This document shows positions 35,544 to 45,115 of a stretch of DNA of 64,000 nucleotides, in pieces. The DNA lies in NCBI RefSeq assembly GCF_018403245.1, contig NZ_BOSH01000003.1:1-64000 (forward strand). Reading direction: 5' to 3'. The first letter of the stretch is position 1. Every line of letters starts with the position of its first letter. The position numbers and the translations under genes were made by a program. The notes below the pieces were generated by a model that did not search any database, was not told where the DNA came from, and was given only the letters and a program-made list of their open reading frames with translations. Source of the DNA: Paenibacillus sp. J2TS4 (GTDB lineage: Bacteria > Bacillota > Bacilli > Paenibacillales > NBRC-103111).

Positions 35544-35645
35544 TCACTGGAAAATAAAAGCGAAGCTGAACAAAAGGGTCGATAACAGCATGCTGGCCAG
35601 CATGACGTAAATGACGATTCGGAACCACATTTTGTTTCTTCTCAT
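35544..35645 (-). CDS. Prli42-like stressosome-associated miniprotein
   Basis: A 33-residue protein, MRRNKMWFRIVIYVMLASML followed by LSTLLFSFAFIFQ. It has a basic N terminus and one membrane helix (about residues 9-31). Size, the basic start and the VIYVMLxSMLLSTLL pattern fit Prli42, the miniprotein that anchors the stressosome to the membrane in Listeria and relatives. A good GAGGAGTTG ribosome site lies 8-9 nt upstream of the ATG on the minus strand. It is too short for standard length cut-offs. I see no stressosome gene in the window. Confidence 0.72.
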   Translation of the reverse strand: MRRNKMWFRIVIYVMLASMLLSTLLFSFAFIFQ

Positions 35646-35776
35646 GGTTATTCAACTCCTCTATTTTATGGGAATACTATCTATGGACACCCCAATAGGC
35701 CGAACTCATCTATAATCTTGTCCGATAATGATTCATTTCCTATTGTAACCTATTAATCCTGACGGAGGAAAGTCCA

Positions 35777-36910
35777 ATGATCCAACAAAACCGATTAGTT
35801 GAAGAGTTTATGGAGCTCGTGCAGGTAGACAGCGAAACGATGCATGAGCAGGAAATTTGTCAAGTACTCAAGGAGAAGTTTTCTGCATTAGGATTGAAGG
35901 TGCTGGAGGACGATTCGGCCTCCCGTTCCGGTCATGGGGCCGGCAATCTGATTTGCACCCTTGAGGCGACGGAGCGGGGGAAGCAGACTCCTGTCATTTT
36001 CTTTACTTCTCATATGGATACGGTCGCCCCGGGAAATAACATCAAGCCCAGATTGGATGAGGATGGCTATATACGCAGCGATGGAACAACGATACTCGGG
36101 AGCGATGACAAAGCTGGAATTGCGGCCATGCTGGAAGCGATTCGCGTCTTGCGGGAGCAGCAAATGGATCATGGGCGCATCCAATTTGTCATTACGGCCG
36201 GAGAGGAATCCGGCTTGAACGGTGCTCGGGCGATGGACCCCAAATTAATGGAAGCCCAATTCGGCTATGCATTGGATTCCAATGGCGAAGTAGGCAAAAT
36301 AGCGGTAGCCGCCCCATCGCAAGCGAAGATATCGATTATGTTCGAGGGAAGATCGGCCCATGCCGGTGTTAATCCGGAGGACGGAATCAGTGCGATTACG
36401 GTGGCGAGCCGTGCGGTGTCCAAAATGCCGCTCGGCCGGATCGATTTCGAGACGACTGCGAATATCGGCAGCTTTATGGGAACCGGCCAGACGAATATTG
36501 TTTGCGACCGGGTGAAGCTGGAGGCGGAGGCTCGCAGTCTGGTGCAGCAAAAGCTGGAACGGCAGGTGGAAGCCATGCGTGCCGCCAGCCAAGCGGCGGC
36601 GGAGGAAATGGGCGCCAAGGTGCAATTCAGCAGCGAGCTTATCTACCCGTCGTTCAAATATGACGAGACCACTCCCGTTGTAAGTCTGGCTATGAAGGCT
36701 ATCCGGTCTATTGGCAAATCACCGGAAACTTTTCATACCGGCGGCGGCAGTGATGCCAACATTTTTAATGGAATGGGGATTCCAACGGTCAATTTGGCGG
36801 TAGGCTATGAGAACATCCATACGACCTCCGAACAAATGCCCGTGAGCGAGCTTGTCAGCACAGCTGAGCTCGTCTTAGCTATCATCCAAGAGGTGGCTTC
36901 GGGTCAATAG
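35777..36910 (+). CDS. M20 family peptidase, PepT-like (YqjE)
   Basis: A 377-residue zinc aminopeptidase/dipeptidase-type enzyme of family M20. Metal and catalytic segments are FFTSHMDTVAPG (about residues 75-86), LGSDDKAGIAAML (about 107-119) and ITAGEESGLNGA (about 138-149), with HTGGGSDANIFNGMGIPTVN near the C terminus. The dimerisation domain contains GRSAHAGVNPEDGISAI. It matches YqjE, which lies downstream of the bkd operon in B. subtilis. CGGAGG supports the ATG. The substrate is not fixed by sequence. Confidence 0.87.
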   Translation: MIQQNRLVEEFMELVQVDSETMHEQEICQVLKEKFSALGLKVLEDDSASRSGHGAGNLICTLEATERGKQTPVIFFTSHMDTVAPGNNIKPRLDEDGYIRSDGTTILGSDDKAGIAAMLEAIRVLREQQMDHGRIQFVITAGEESGLNGARAMDPKLMEAQFGYALDSNGEVGKIAVAAPSQAKISIMFEGRSAHAGVNPEDGISAITVASRAVSKMPLGRIDFETTANIGSFMGTGQTNIVCDRVKLEAEARSLVQQKLERQVEAMRAASQAAAEEMGAKVQFSSELIYPSFKYDETTPVVSLAMKAIRSIGKSPETFHTGGGSDANIFNGMGIPTVNLAVGYENIHTTSEQMPVSELVSTAELVLAIIQEVASGQ

Positions 36911-36937
36911 CCGCTTCCGGGTCATAAGCCGATAGAA

Positions 36938-36977
36938 AGACTCTTAAACCTGAAATGGATGGTTTAAGAGTCTTTTT
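36938..36977 (+). terminator. Terminator after the M20 peptidase
   Basis: AGACTCTTAAACC and GGTTTAAGAGTCT form a perfect 13-bp stem with a 10-nt loop, followed by TTTT. Confidence 0.92.
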
Positions 36978-37102
36978 AGTTACGAGACCATGTTACTACT
37001 TACTCGATCTTAGTTTTGAATTTTGCACTCAATAAAAAAGATGAATACTTCGATTTTGTTTTATATATTATAACAAAGGGGTGAAATAAAATTTCATAAT
37101 TT

Positions 37103-37131
37103 TATGCAGTTAACTAAATTAAATAACTGCA
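37103..37131 (+). other. Inverted repeat before the SLH-domain gene
   Basis: TGCAGTTA and TAACTGCA flank an AT-rich centre, 30 nt before the gene start. It could be an operator or leader hairpin; no regulator is implied by sequence. Confidence 0.4.
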
Positions 37132-37160
37132 CAAAATGAAAAATGGGAGGGAATAAGGCA

Positions 37161-40100
37161 TTGGCGAAATGGTTTCATCAAACCAAAAGTACGATCTCAC
37201 TTATTCTGGTTTTAGTACTTTTACTGTCCGCTTTTGTAAGCGGTGCCAATTATGTTGCAGCAAGTTCCGCATCCACTGCAAATGAATCAGTCACCAGGAC
37301 TACATACGGCCCAACAAACACAGCCGATGATGAATCGGTCACCAAGATTACATACAGCCAACCAGCTCCATCTTCTATTGTTCGAGTGGTCGAGGATTTT
37401 GAAGGGGGGGACGTCACAGGTTCTTTTATAAGAGCCACGGGAAAATTAGAATCGGCAAGCCGACCGGAGCCGGTTCTCTACGGTAAACATTCGGCCAAAC
37501 TAACCTATAACTTGGTACAAGAAAGTGGCACGGCAGCCGCATATGTAAACTTCTGGGATCCTGGAACCGCAAACTTCAGGACTTTAGAAGGCAAGCCGAC
37601 CAAGCTTGGCCTTTGGGTGTACGGGGACGGAAATAATAAACATTGGCTTCGCGCAGAGTTCAATACGACAACCGATGTCGCCGACTTTACATCAGGATCA
37701 GGCTTTAACTGGACAGGATGGAAATACGTGACCGTCAATATTCCTGAACGGCTGACCAAACCGGATTTCACAGATCCGATTAAACTTCGCCGGATCTATA
37801 TCGTACAAACCAACGATCTGAATAAAACGGCCGGAACCGCCTTCCTCGATCGTGTAAGCGTATTCTACAGCGATACGGGAGGGCTATACGGTTTAGATCT
37901 GCTTGGATTGACTCCGATGAAGGTAGGCGAAACTCAAACCGCGCAAGTCTTCGAAACACGTGAAGGATATACAGCCCCTCAATTAGTTCAGAAGCCAGTA
38001 GCTTTCACAAGCAGTGACGAAAATGTCGCCACCGTGGATGAGAGTGGCACTGTTACTGCTATAAGCAAGGGGGTAACGACCATTACAGCGTCCTATGGCG
38101 TATTTGACGCAACCTATGAATTGATCGTAAGCGATGATGGCCCGATTGTGGAACAGATTAATTTTACAGGAGCTGTCGAGTTACAGATGTTTGAGCAAGC
38201 TCAGACAGAGCTGTACGCTTCCATTCAAGGCGTGTCCGAGCCCGTACGGATTCTGACTGGAGCGACTTATTCAAGCAGCAATGAAGAAGTGGCAACCATC
38301 GATGAGAATGGGCTTGTAGAGGCGCTGTCCGTTGGAAAAACGATTCTAAGCGCATCCTACAAAAACAAATCGGCTTCCTTCGAGCTTAGCGTTGGAATAC
38401 CGGTTCCCGTCCTGCAAAGTATTAAATTAACCGGACTATCGGCAATGGAGATTGGCGAGTCGAAACAAGCCAAGGTGATAGGAACCTATAATATCGAACC
38501 TTTTGAAGTTGGGCTCCAGGAGGGCGTCACCTTTACTTCCAGCAATCCAAGTGTAGCCACTATTGATGATAAAGGATGGATTCAAGGAAAATCACTTGGC
38601 ATTTCCATCATTACCGCAAAATACGAAGGCAAGAGTGCCACTTACACTGTAGTCGTGAACAACCCCAATCTTCAGCCGCCAAAAAGAGAGCTGCGGGCCG
38701 CTTGGATTTCAACAGTAGAAAGAATTGACTGGCCCAAATCAACAACCGACCCTGAGCAGCAAAAACAGGAATTCATCGATTTGCTCGATTTTCATCAATC
38801 GCTTGGAATGAATGCGGTGGTCGTACAAGTGAAGCCGACGGCCGATGCCTTCTATCAATCGGAACTGGCTCCTTGGTCCCATTGGATTACCGGCGTTCAA
38901 GGGAAGGATCCCGGGTACGATCCGTTAGCGTTTATGATCGAGGAAGCGCATAAGCGCAATCTTGAATTCCATGCCTGGTTCAATCCGTATCGGATCAGTA
39001 TGGATACGGATCTCAGCAAACTAGTCGAAGACCATCCGGCACGCCAGCACCCGGATTGGGTCATGTCCTATGGCGGCAAATTGTATTACGATCCGGGCGT
39101 ACCGGAGGCCATACAATATATTACGGATGGTGTCATGGAAGTCGTTAAAAACTATGATGTCGATGGTGTTCATTTCGATGACTATTTCTACCCGAATCGA
39201 TTTGATGGAGAAGGATATCCCGATCAAGCGACATATGACAAATATGGAAAGGATTACCCCGGAGATATTAATGCCTGGCGCAGACAAAATGTAGATACTT
39301 TAATCTATAATCTAAGCCAGGAAATTAAAAAGGAAAAAAACTACGTGAAATTCGGCATTAGCCCATTCGGTGTATGGCGCAATAAAAGCGTGGATCCTAA
39401 CGGATCGGATACGAACGCCGGACAGCCAAGCTACGATAATCTCCATGCGGATATCCGCAAGTGGGTCATTGAAGGCTGGATAGACTACGTTACTCCGCAA
39501 ATCTATTGGAGCTTCGGTTTTGCCCCTGCGGCGTATGAAATTCTAGTGGACTGGTGGAGTGAACTCATTGAAGAGCATAACGCCAACACTCATCTTTATA
39601 TCGGTCATGCCGATTATAAGGTAGGCTCGGACGCTAACTTTACGGACCCTTACGAGATCCCGAATCAACTGATCTATAATTTAAACTACGAGCAAGTAAA
39701 GGGCAGCATCCACTTTACAACAAGGGATTTGATAGGGAAGCCGGAATTAAGGAATAAGATCGCTGAAGTCTATAAATACCCGTCACTCGTTCCGGTCATG
39801 CCCTGGTTAGAAACAGAGGCGCCTGAAGCACCTGCCGCCATAGAAGCGTTCTCTCATCCAAGCGGCATTCAATTGAAATGGACAGATACGGATGACGGCA
39901 CGGCCTATTATGTCATCTACCGTGCTTCCGGCGATCAAGTGCTGGATAAGAATAATCCCGCTCATATTTTAACTACAATACGCAAGTCCGATCCGGCCTC
40001 CTATGTCGACCGGGATGTGACTTTGGGCAAGACTTATACCTATGCGGTAACAGCGGTTGACCGATTGCATAATGAAAGTGAACTCAGTGAACAAAAGACG

Positions 40101-42461
40101 GTGACTGCGACAGAAGCAGCCATTGTGGAAGAAGCCGCCGGGTTATCCGACATTTCTGTTGCGTACGGTACACCGTTAGAAAGCTTGGATTTGCCCAAAA
40201 CCATTCAAGTGACCTTAAGCGACGGAGCGAAGCCAAGCCTCAACGTGACTTGGGATGGCGGTACCCCGGCCTATGACGGCCATAAAGCCGGCAACTATGT
40301 GTTCGCAGGCAAGCTGGAATTGTCGGATGGGATTGAAAATCCAAAGAATATTCAGGCAGAAGTTCGGGTGATCGTTAAGGCCCGGGAGACTGGCACTATC
40401 GTGAAAGAAGCTGCCGCGCTTGCCGACATTTTTGTAGACCATGGAACCGCATTGGCGGACCTGAAGCTGCCTTCCAGTGTCGAAATCACATTGAATGACG
40501 GTACAAAAGTAAATGTCGCAGTGACTTGGGACGGCGGTACTCCCGCTTATGACGGCAATCAAGCAGGTACGTATGAATTCTCGGGCGAGTTGGATATTCC
40601 CGAAGGAGTCAACAATCCCGATAACATTCAAGCGAAAGTGAGTGTCATTGTTAAAGCCGGCCCTGTCTATGCGAAAGAAGCAGAACCACTGGATGATATT
40701 TCTGTAGACTATGGAACCGCATTAACCGATTTGAAGCTGCCTTCCAGTGTCGTGGTTACTTTGAATGATGATTCCACGACGAAAGCAACCGTGACTTGGG
40801 ATGAAGGCACCCCGGCCTATGACGGTCATAAAGCCGGCACGTATGTGTTCGCAGGCGAGCTGAAATTGCCGGATGGAGTTGGAAATCCGGACCATATTCA
40901 GGCGGAAGTTCGGGTTATCGTTAAGGCCGAGCGGGTTATCGTGAAAGAAGCATCGGCAATAGCCGACATCTCTGTCAAATATGGAACCAAACGCTCAGAC
41001 TTGAACCTTCCTTCGAGCGTTAAGGTTACTTTAAGCGATGATACAACAACAGATGCGGGAATAACTTGGGATGAAGGCACCCCGGCCTATGACGGTCATA
41101 AAGCCGGCACGTATGTGTTCGCAGGCGAGCTGAAATTGCCGGATGGAGTTGGAAATCCGGATCATATTCAGGCAAAAGTTCGGGTTATCGTTAAGGCCGA
41201 GCGGGTTATCGTGAAAGAAGCATCGGCAATAGCCGACATCTCGGTCAGATATGGAACCAAACGCTCAGACTTGAACCTGCCTTCGAGCGTTAAAGTTACT
41301 TTAAGCGATGATACAACAACAGATGCGGCAATAACTTGGGATGGTGGCACCCCGGCCTATGACGGTCATAAAGCCGGCACGTATGTGTTCGCAGGCGAGC
41401 TGAAATTGCCGGATGGAGTTGGAAATCCGGATCATATTCGAGCCGCAGTCAACGTCATCGTTAGAGCGAGTTCCAGTGGCGGGGGCGCTATCTATCTGCC
41501 GCCATCAAGCACTGTGATATTGAAAGCAGGAAGCAGCGGAACAGCCAGACTCGGTGAGGATGTATTAATTATCATTCCGGAAGACGCGTATGATCAAGAC
41601 ATGCAATTAACGATCCGGAAATGGATCTTCCCGTTAAACGTGCCTATGCCTGAAAATGAGCTCGTCAGTTCCGTTTTCGAAATAGTGAAGGATTTCAAAG
41701 GCAATTTCAAGAAGCCAGTGACGCTTACAATCGCTTACGATCCAAGCAAAGTTGGCGAGAACCAAATCCCGTCCATCTTCTATTTCGATGAAGATGAACG
41801 CGAATGGTTTGAAATTGGCGGAACGGCGAAGGATGGAAAAGTGACTTCGGAAGTAGATCACTTCGCAAAATTCGCGGTGTTCGCCGTTGAGAAACCGGTA
41901 ATGGAAGAGCCGGCTTGCGTCAATGTTCAATTAACCGACATCCAAGGACATTGGGCGGAGAAGCAAATTAAGGAAGCTATTCAGCAATGCCTAACTAATG
42001 GCTATCCCGACCATACCTTCCATCCGGATAAGACGATCAGCCGGGCGGAATTTACAGTGATGCTGGCACGGGCGCTCCAGTTAGAGGGCAACGAAGAGCC
42101 TCTGGCCTTTACCGACCGCAATCAGATTGGCGAATGGGCGCAACCGGCCATATCTCTGGCGGTAAAAGCGGGAATAATCAATGGCTATGAGGACGGCAGC
42201 TTCCGTCCGGATGCGCAGATCAGTCGTGCGGAAATGGCGGCCATGATCATCCGTGCACTAACCGTAGAAGTACAGTCCAACCATTCTACGTCTTTTGCCG
42301 ATGATGCCGACATCCCTGTCTGGGCCAAAGGATACGTAGCCGCAGCCGCCCAGGAAGGAATCATCCGCGGACGGGAAGGCAATCAATTTGCACCGAATGA
42401 ACAGGCTACAAGGGCAGAAGCCGTAGTCATGCTGTTGAGGATGCTGGATACATTAATCTAA
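37161..42461 (+). CDS. Giant S-layer-anchored GHL10 glycosidase-like protein
   Basis: A 1766-residue secreted protein. The order is a signal peptide (about 1-33), a beta-sandwich domain resembling carbohydrate-binding modules (about 70-235), three Big_2 Ig-like domains (about 245-500), a GHL10/DUF187 glycosidase-like barrel (about 505-880, RAAWISTVERIDWP and FHAWFNPYRIS), an Fn3 domain (about 885-980), five Big_4-like repeats of about 90 residues (985-1437), a beta domain (about 1446-1578) and three SLH domains (about 1591-1766) that bind wall polysaccharide. TTG at 37161 has GGGAGGG at proper spacing; the ATG at 37143 has none. The function is probably cell-surface glycan processing. Confidence 0.88.
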   Translation: MAKWFHQTKSTISLILVLVLLLSAFVSGANYVAASSASTANESVTRTTYGPTNTADDESVTKITYSQPAPSSIVRVVEDFEGGDVTGSFIRATGKLESASRPEPVLYGKHSAKLTYNLVQESGTAAAYVNFWDPGTANFRTLEGKPTKLGLWVYGDGNNKHWLRAEFNTTTDVADFTSGSGFNWTGWKYVTVNIPERLTKPDFTDPIKLRRIYIVQTNDLNKTAGTAFLDRVSVFYSDTGGLYGLDLLGLTPMKVGETQTAQVFETREGYTAPQLVQKPVAFTSSDENVATVDESGTVTAISKGVTTITASYGVFDATYELIVSDDGPIVEQINFTGAVELQMFEQAQTELYASIQGVSEPVRILTGATYSSSNEEVATIDENGLVEALSVGKTILSASYKNKSASFELSVGIPVPVLQSIKLTGLSAMEIGESKQAKVIGTYNIEPFEVGLQEGVTFTSSNPSVATIDDKGWIQGKSLGISIITAKYEGKSATYTVVVNNPNLQPPKRELRAAWISTVERIDWPKSTTDPEQQKQEFIDLLDFHQSLGMNAVVVQVKPTADAFYQSELAPWSHWITGVQGKDPGYDPLAFMIEEAHKRNLEFHAWFNPYRISMDTDLSKLVEDHPARQHPDWVMSYGGKLYYDPGVPEAIQYITDGVMEVVKNYDVDGVHFDDYFYPNRFDGEGYPDQATYDKYGKDYPGDINAWRRQNVDTLIYNLSQEIKKEKNYVKFGISPFGVWRNKSVDPNGSDTNAGQPSYDNLHADIRKWVIEGWIDYVTPQIYWSFGFAPAAYEILVDWWSELIEEHNANTHLYIGHADYKVGSDANFTDPYEIPNQLIYNLNYEQVKGSIHFTTRDLIGKPELRNKIAEVYKYPSLVPVMPWLETEAPEAPAAIEAFSHPSGIQLKWTDTDDGTAYYVIYRASGDQVLDKNNPAHILTTIRKSDPASYVDRDVTLGKTYTYAVTAVDRLHNESELSEQKTVTATEAAIVEEAAGLSDISVAYGTPLESLDLPKTIQVTLSDGAKPSLNVTWDGGTPAYDGHKAGNYVFAGKLELSDGIENPKNIQAEVRVIVKARETGTIVKEAAALADIFVDHGTALADLKLPSSVEITLNDGTKVNVAVTWDGGTPAYDGNQAGTYEFSGELDIPEGVNNPDNIQAKVSVIVKAGPVYAKEAEPLDDISVDYGTALTDLKLPSSVVVTLNDDSTTKATVTWDEGTPAYDGHKAGTYVFAGELKLPDGVGNPDHIQAEVRVIVKAERVIVKEASAIADISVKYGTKRSDLNLPSSVKVTLSDDTTTDAGITWDEGTPAYDGHKAGTYVFAGELKLPDGVGNPDHIQAKVRVIVKAERVIVKEASAIADISVRYGTKRSDLNLPSSVKVTLSDDTTTDAAITWDGGTPAYDGHKAGTYVFAGELKLPDGVGNPDHIRAAVNVIVRASSSGGGAIYLPPSSTVILKAGSSGTARLGEDVLIIIPEDAYDQDMQLTIRKWIFPLNVPMPENELVSSVFEIVKDFKGNFKKPVTLTIAYDPSKVGENQIPSIFYFDEDEREWFEIGGTAKDGKVTSEVDHFAKFAVFAVEKPVMEEPACVNVQLTDIQGHWAEKQIKEAIQQCLTNGYPDHTFHPDKTISRAEFTVMLARALQLEGNEEPLAFTDRNQIGEWAQPAISLAVKAGIINGYEDGSFRPDAQISRAEMAAMIIRALTVEVQSNHSTSFADDADIPVWAKGYVAAAAQEGIIRGREGNQFAPNEQATRAEAVVMLLRMLDTLI
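40117..41470 (+). repeat. Five Ig-like (Big_4) coding repeats, last units nearly identical
   Basis: Units of about 270 bp each encode WDxGTPAYDGHKAGTYVF-type domains. The segment starting near 40902 and the one near 41172 are almost identical over about 270 bp, while the first two units are clearly diverged. This points to a recent duplication within the gene. Confidence 0.9.
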
Positions 42462-42475
42462 GCTATAAACGATTA

Positions 42476-42520
42476 AACAACCTTAGTCCGGAATTCAACC
42501 GGGCTAAGGTTGTTATCTTT
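42476..42520 (+). terminator. Terminator after the SLH-domain gene
   Basis: AACAACCTTAGTCCG and CGGGCTAAGGTTGTT form a long stem around 42476-42513, followed by ATCTTTT. A second inverted repeat, CCGTGAAA/TTTCACGG, lies directly downstream (about 42521-42542). Confidence 0.87.
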
Positions 42521-42837
42521 TCCGTGAAATTACACTTTCACGGAAGTGAAAATCAATAAAAGTTATTAACAATTTTCTTTGGTGCGCTTTCAGCCTGCTA
42601 TTTCCAACAGGTGTTTGAAGATGCGGATCCAGGGTAAAGATATAGGTAGACCATTTACAGATATTCCGAACAGGAAAGCCCATGAAGGGTGGTCTTGAGG
42701 CATGGGATGACAGTGAGGTCAGATACGGTGTACCACTAAAACCGTAAGGTTTGTGGTACTTACTAAGTATCCGAAGTTTTTTATATCTATTTGCTATCTA
42801 TCTTGTAGTTTATCAATCTAACGAGTAGAATAGGGAT

Positions 42838-43625
42838 ACATAAGAACACACGTTTCTATTCACTATACCATCAAGTCCTGTCCATATTATGGATAGAATT
42901 AAGGGGAGGTGAGGCCTCATGTCCCAAATGATCACGGTTAAGGTCAAGTTGCTTCCTACAAAAGAACAAGCAACAATTTTGCGTGAAATGAGTCAAACTT
43001 ATATTTCCACAATCAATACTCTGGTGTCGGTAATGGTTGCTGAGAAGAAAAGCACCAAGAAGTCCAGCAAGGATATCCCTGCTCAGCTCCCAAGTGCAGT
43101 CAAAAACCAAGCCATCCAAGATGCAAAGAGTGTGTTCAAGAAATTGAAGAAGAAGAAATTTGAGAGGATACCTGTTTTGAAAAAGCCGGTTTCCGTATGG
43201 AATAATCAAAACTATTCTTTGAATTCCTGCATACCTGGTCATTCTACCGCCTCTCCCATTCATTAAATACAAAGCCAAACTAGAAGGAATGAAAGTCGAA
43301 TATGTCCATCCCGCTTATACGAGTCAAACCTGTCCTAAATGTTCTGCCAAGAACAAGGCACAAGACCGTACGTATAAGTGTAAATGTGGGTTTAAGAAGC
43401 ACAGGGATCTAGTAGGTGCCATGAATATTCGTTATGCACCTGTGATTGATGGTGACAGTCAATCAGCCTAAGATGCTATAGGCACTGTCTTAGGAGGGGC
43501 AATGGGATGCCCTCATCTTGCAGGCTGTTCAAAACAGAAATGACTGCGAACGCTTAGTCATGCAAGAATCCCACCCGTCGCACGGTAAGGTGTAGCGCTT
43601 GCGGCTTTAGCCGTGGGAGTCTCAA
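42838..43625 (+). mobile_element. IS605/IS1341-type element remnant
   Basis: A TnpB-only element with a decayed gene. The right end shows the recognisable GGCTTTAGCCGTGGGAGT followed by TCAA (43622-43625), the usual cleavage tetranucleotide of this group. The left end is placed near AGAACACACGTTTCT, a small hairpin about 75 bp before the gene; this boundary is approximate. No TnpA gene is present. The 10-mer AATAGGGATA occurs at both edges (42829-42838 and 43624-43633). Confidence 0.6.
42919..43471 (+). pseudogene. tnpB: TnpB pseudogene (IS605 OrfB family)
   Basis: The N-terminal part of TnpB (42919 to about 43210, MITVKVKLLPTKEQATILRE) is joined to the C-terminal zinc ribbon (about 43289-43471, YTSQTCPKCSAKNKAQDRTY and CKCGFKKHRDLVGAMNIRYA). 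Between them a second frame carries the scrap FEFLHTWSFYRLSH. The middle, including most of the RuvC-like nuclease, is deleted, and two frame changes occur. Intact TnpB is about 370-400 residues, so this copy cannot cut DNA. AGGGGAGGTG precedes the ATG. Confidence 0.88.
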
Positions 43626-43645
43626 TAGGGATAAGGAGATAGGAA
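43472..43645 (+). ncRNA. Remnant omega-RNA (reRNA) 3' region
   Basis: In TnpB elements the guide RNA scaffold spans the gene's 3' end and the right end of the element, and the guide is read from the flank. Here the 3' stem is visible: AATCCCAC near 43567 pairs with GTGGGAGT at 43613-43620, enclosing GGCT/AGCC. A guide would be read from 43626 onward (TAGGGATAAGGAGATAGG). Expression is not shown. Confidence 0.5.
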
Positions 43646-43666
43646 AAGGGGGGTAAGGAAATAGGA

Positions 43667-45115
43667 ATGAAGCCAAAGCTATGGAAGCCGGAAATGATTG
43701 TCGTTGTCGTGGCCGCTGTCATATTAACTTATTTGTTAATGGTTAAGCCGTTAGTAGGGATGGCGAATAACGGGGACTTTGAGAGGATTATGGAATCAGC
43801 GGGATTGGACTACTTGCCTGTAGCAAAAGAGGATAAATATTTCACCTACTTTTTTAGCCAATATGCCATTAATCATAATGCTTTGACGGCTTTGGGAGGT
43901 TATTTATCCTCCCAGGCCCTCTTGGTCAAGCTGACCGCTTGGGTTCAGCAATGGTTTCATGCCGAGGTTTATGATATTCGTATCCTGTCGGCGCTATATA
44001 TTCTGATTTTGATAACGGCCTTATACCGGATTGTTAACGAACATCGGGACAACTCAGCCTGGACCCGCTGGGCGCTTGCTGTAATGCTTGTGCTCGTATT
44101 TGTGGACGGAGCTTATGCTGCGTATTTTAACTCTTTGTTCGGAGAGCCGGTCTCGATGCTATTTCTTTTGCTGACCGCCGCTTTTGGCACGGCGCTGACA
44201 TTGCGAGAACGTCCTGCCCTCGGACTGTTGATCGGGTTTTACTTGTCAGCTATCTTTCTGATTGGGGCCAAGGTTCAGAATGCCCCTGTCGGAATTGTGC
44301 TGCTGTTGCTTAGTCTTCGTTTTGTCAAGCTGAGGGAAGGAGTCAAATGGAGGGGGGTAGTAATCTCCGGAACGGTCTTGCTTTTGCTGACATCCGCCGT
44401 CGTTTTTTTGTCGCACGACAGCAGCATCAAAATTATTAATAAATATCAGACTGTTTTTTATGGAGTCTTAAAGGACTCTCCGAATCCGCAGCAAGATTTG
44501 GAGGAGCTCGGACTAAACCCCGAATGGGCTGTTCTGGCCAATACGAATTATTTTGTTCCTGATCTGCCAATAGATATTAAATCTCCCGAATTCGAGCAAC
44601 AGCTGAACGACAACGTCGGCCATCTCAAAATTGCTTTGTTCTATCTGAAGCATCCGGTTCGTTATTGGGAGAAGCTGCAGGCGACGGCCAGTCAGGCATT
44701 TATCATCAAGCCATCCTATTTAGGAAATTATGAGATGTCAGAGAACCGGGCTCCCGGCGCGCTCTCTCACGCCTTCACGTTATGGAGCAAATTCAAGGTG
44801 CATGTCCTTCCCAATAAGCTGGTGTTCCTTATTATTTTCTATGCGGCTTTTTTCCTCGTTTGGATAAGCTGGTATATGGAAACCAAAAGACCGGGCACGA
44901 AAATCTATCTGGAGCTGCAAATGGCTATTGCCCTAATAGGAGCCATCCAATTTATTGTTCCGGTGATCGGGGACGGGGAAGCGGATCTGGCTAAGCATTT
45001 ATTTTTGTTTAACGTCTGCTTTGATATTATGTTTGTCACAGGCGTGGTATGGGCGGTGGATACTCTCGTTCAAAGACGCAAGCGATTCCGTTATCTTCAC
45101 TCAGCCGATAATTAG
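43667..45115 (+). CDS. Polytopic membrane protein, WsfD-like glycan transferase (putative)
   Basis: A 482-residue integral membrane protein with about ten to eleven helices and an extracytoplasmic segment of about 120 residues (about 255-375) containing YGVLKDSPNPQQDLEELGLN. The motif MANNGDFERIMESAGL follows helix 1, placing acidic residues where GT-C type transferases keep their catalytic Asp. It most resembles WsfD-like hexose transferases of Paenibacillaceae wall or S-layer glycan loci, but I base that on general pattern. It lies just after the TnpB remnant and near the SLH protein. AAGGGGGG precedes the ATG. Confidence 0.6.
   Translation: MKPKLWKPEMIVVVVAAVILTYLLMVKPLVGMANNGDFERIMESAGLDYLPVAKEDKYFTYFFSQYAINHNALTALGGYLSSQALLVKLTAWVQQWFHAEVYDIRILSALYILILITALYRIVNEHRDNSAWTRWALAVMLVLVFVDGAYAAYFNSLFGEPVSMLFLLLTAAFGTALTLRERPALGLLIGFYLSAIFLIGAKVQNAPVGIVLLLLSLRFVKLREGVKWRGVVISGTVLLLLTSAVVFLSHDSSIKIINKYQTVFYGVLKDSPNPQQDLEELGLNPEWAVLANTNYFVPDLPIDIKSPEFEQQLNDNVGHLKIALFYLKHPVRYWEKLQATASQAFIIKPSYLGNYEMSENRAPGALSHAFTLWSKFKVHVLPNKLVFLIIFYAAFFLVWISWYMETKRPGTKIYLELQMAIALIGAIQFIVPVIGDGEADLAKHLFLFNVCFDIMFVTGVVWAVDTLVQRRKRFRYLHSADN

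Noticed and set aside
40215..41350. Several small minus-strand frames with the same sequence inside the SLH protein gene
   Set aside because: They are antisense readings of the repeated Ig-like units; identical wording among them mirrors the DNA duplication.
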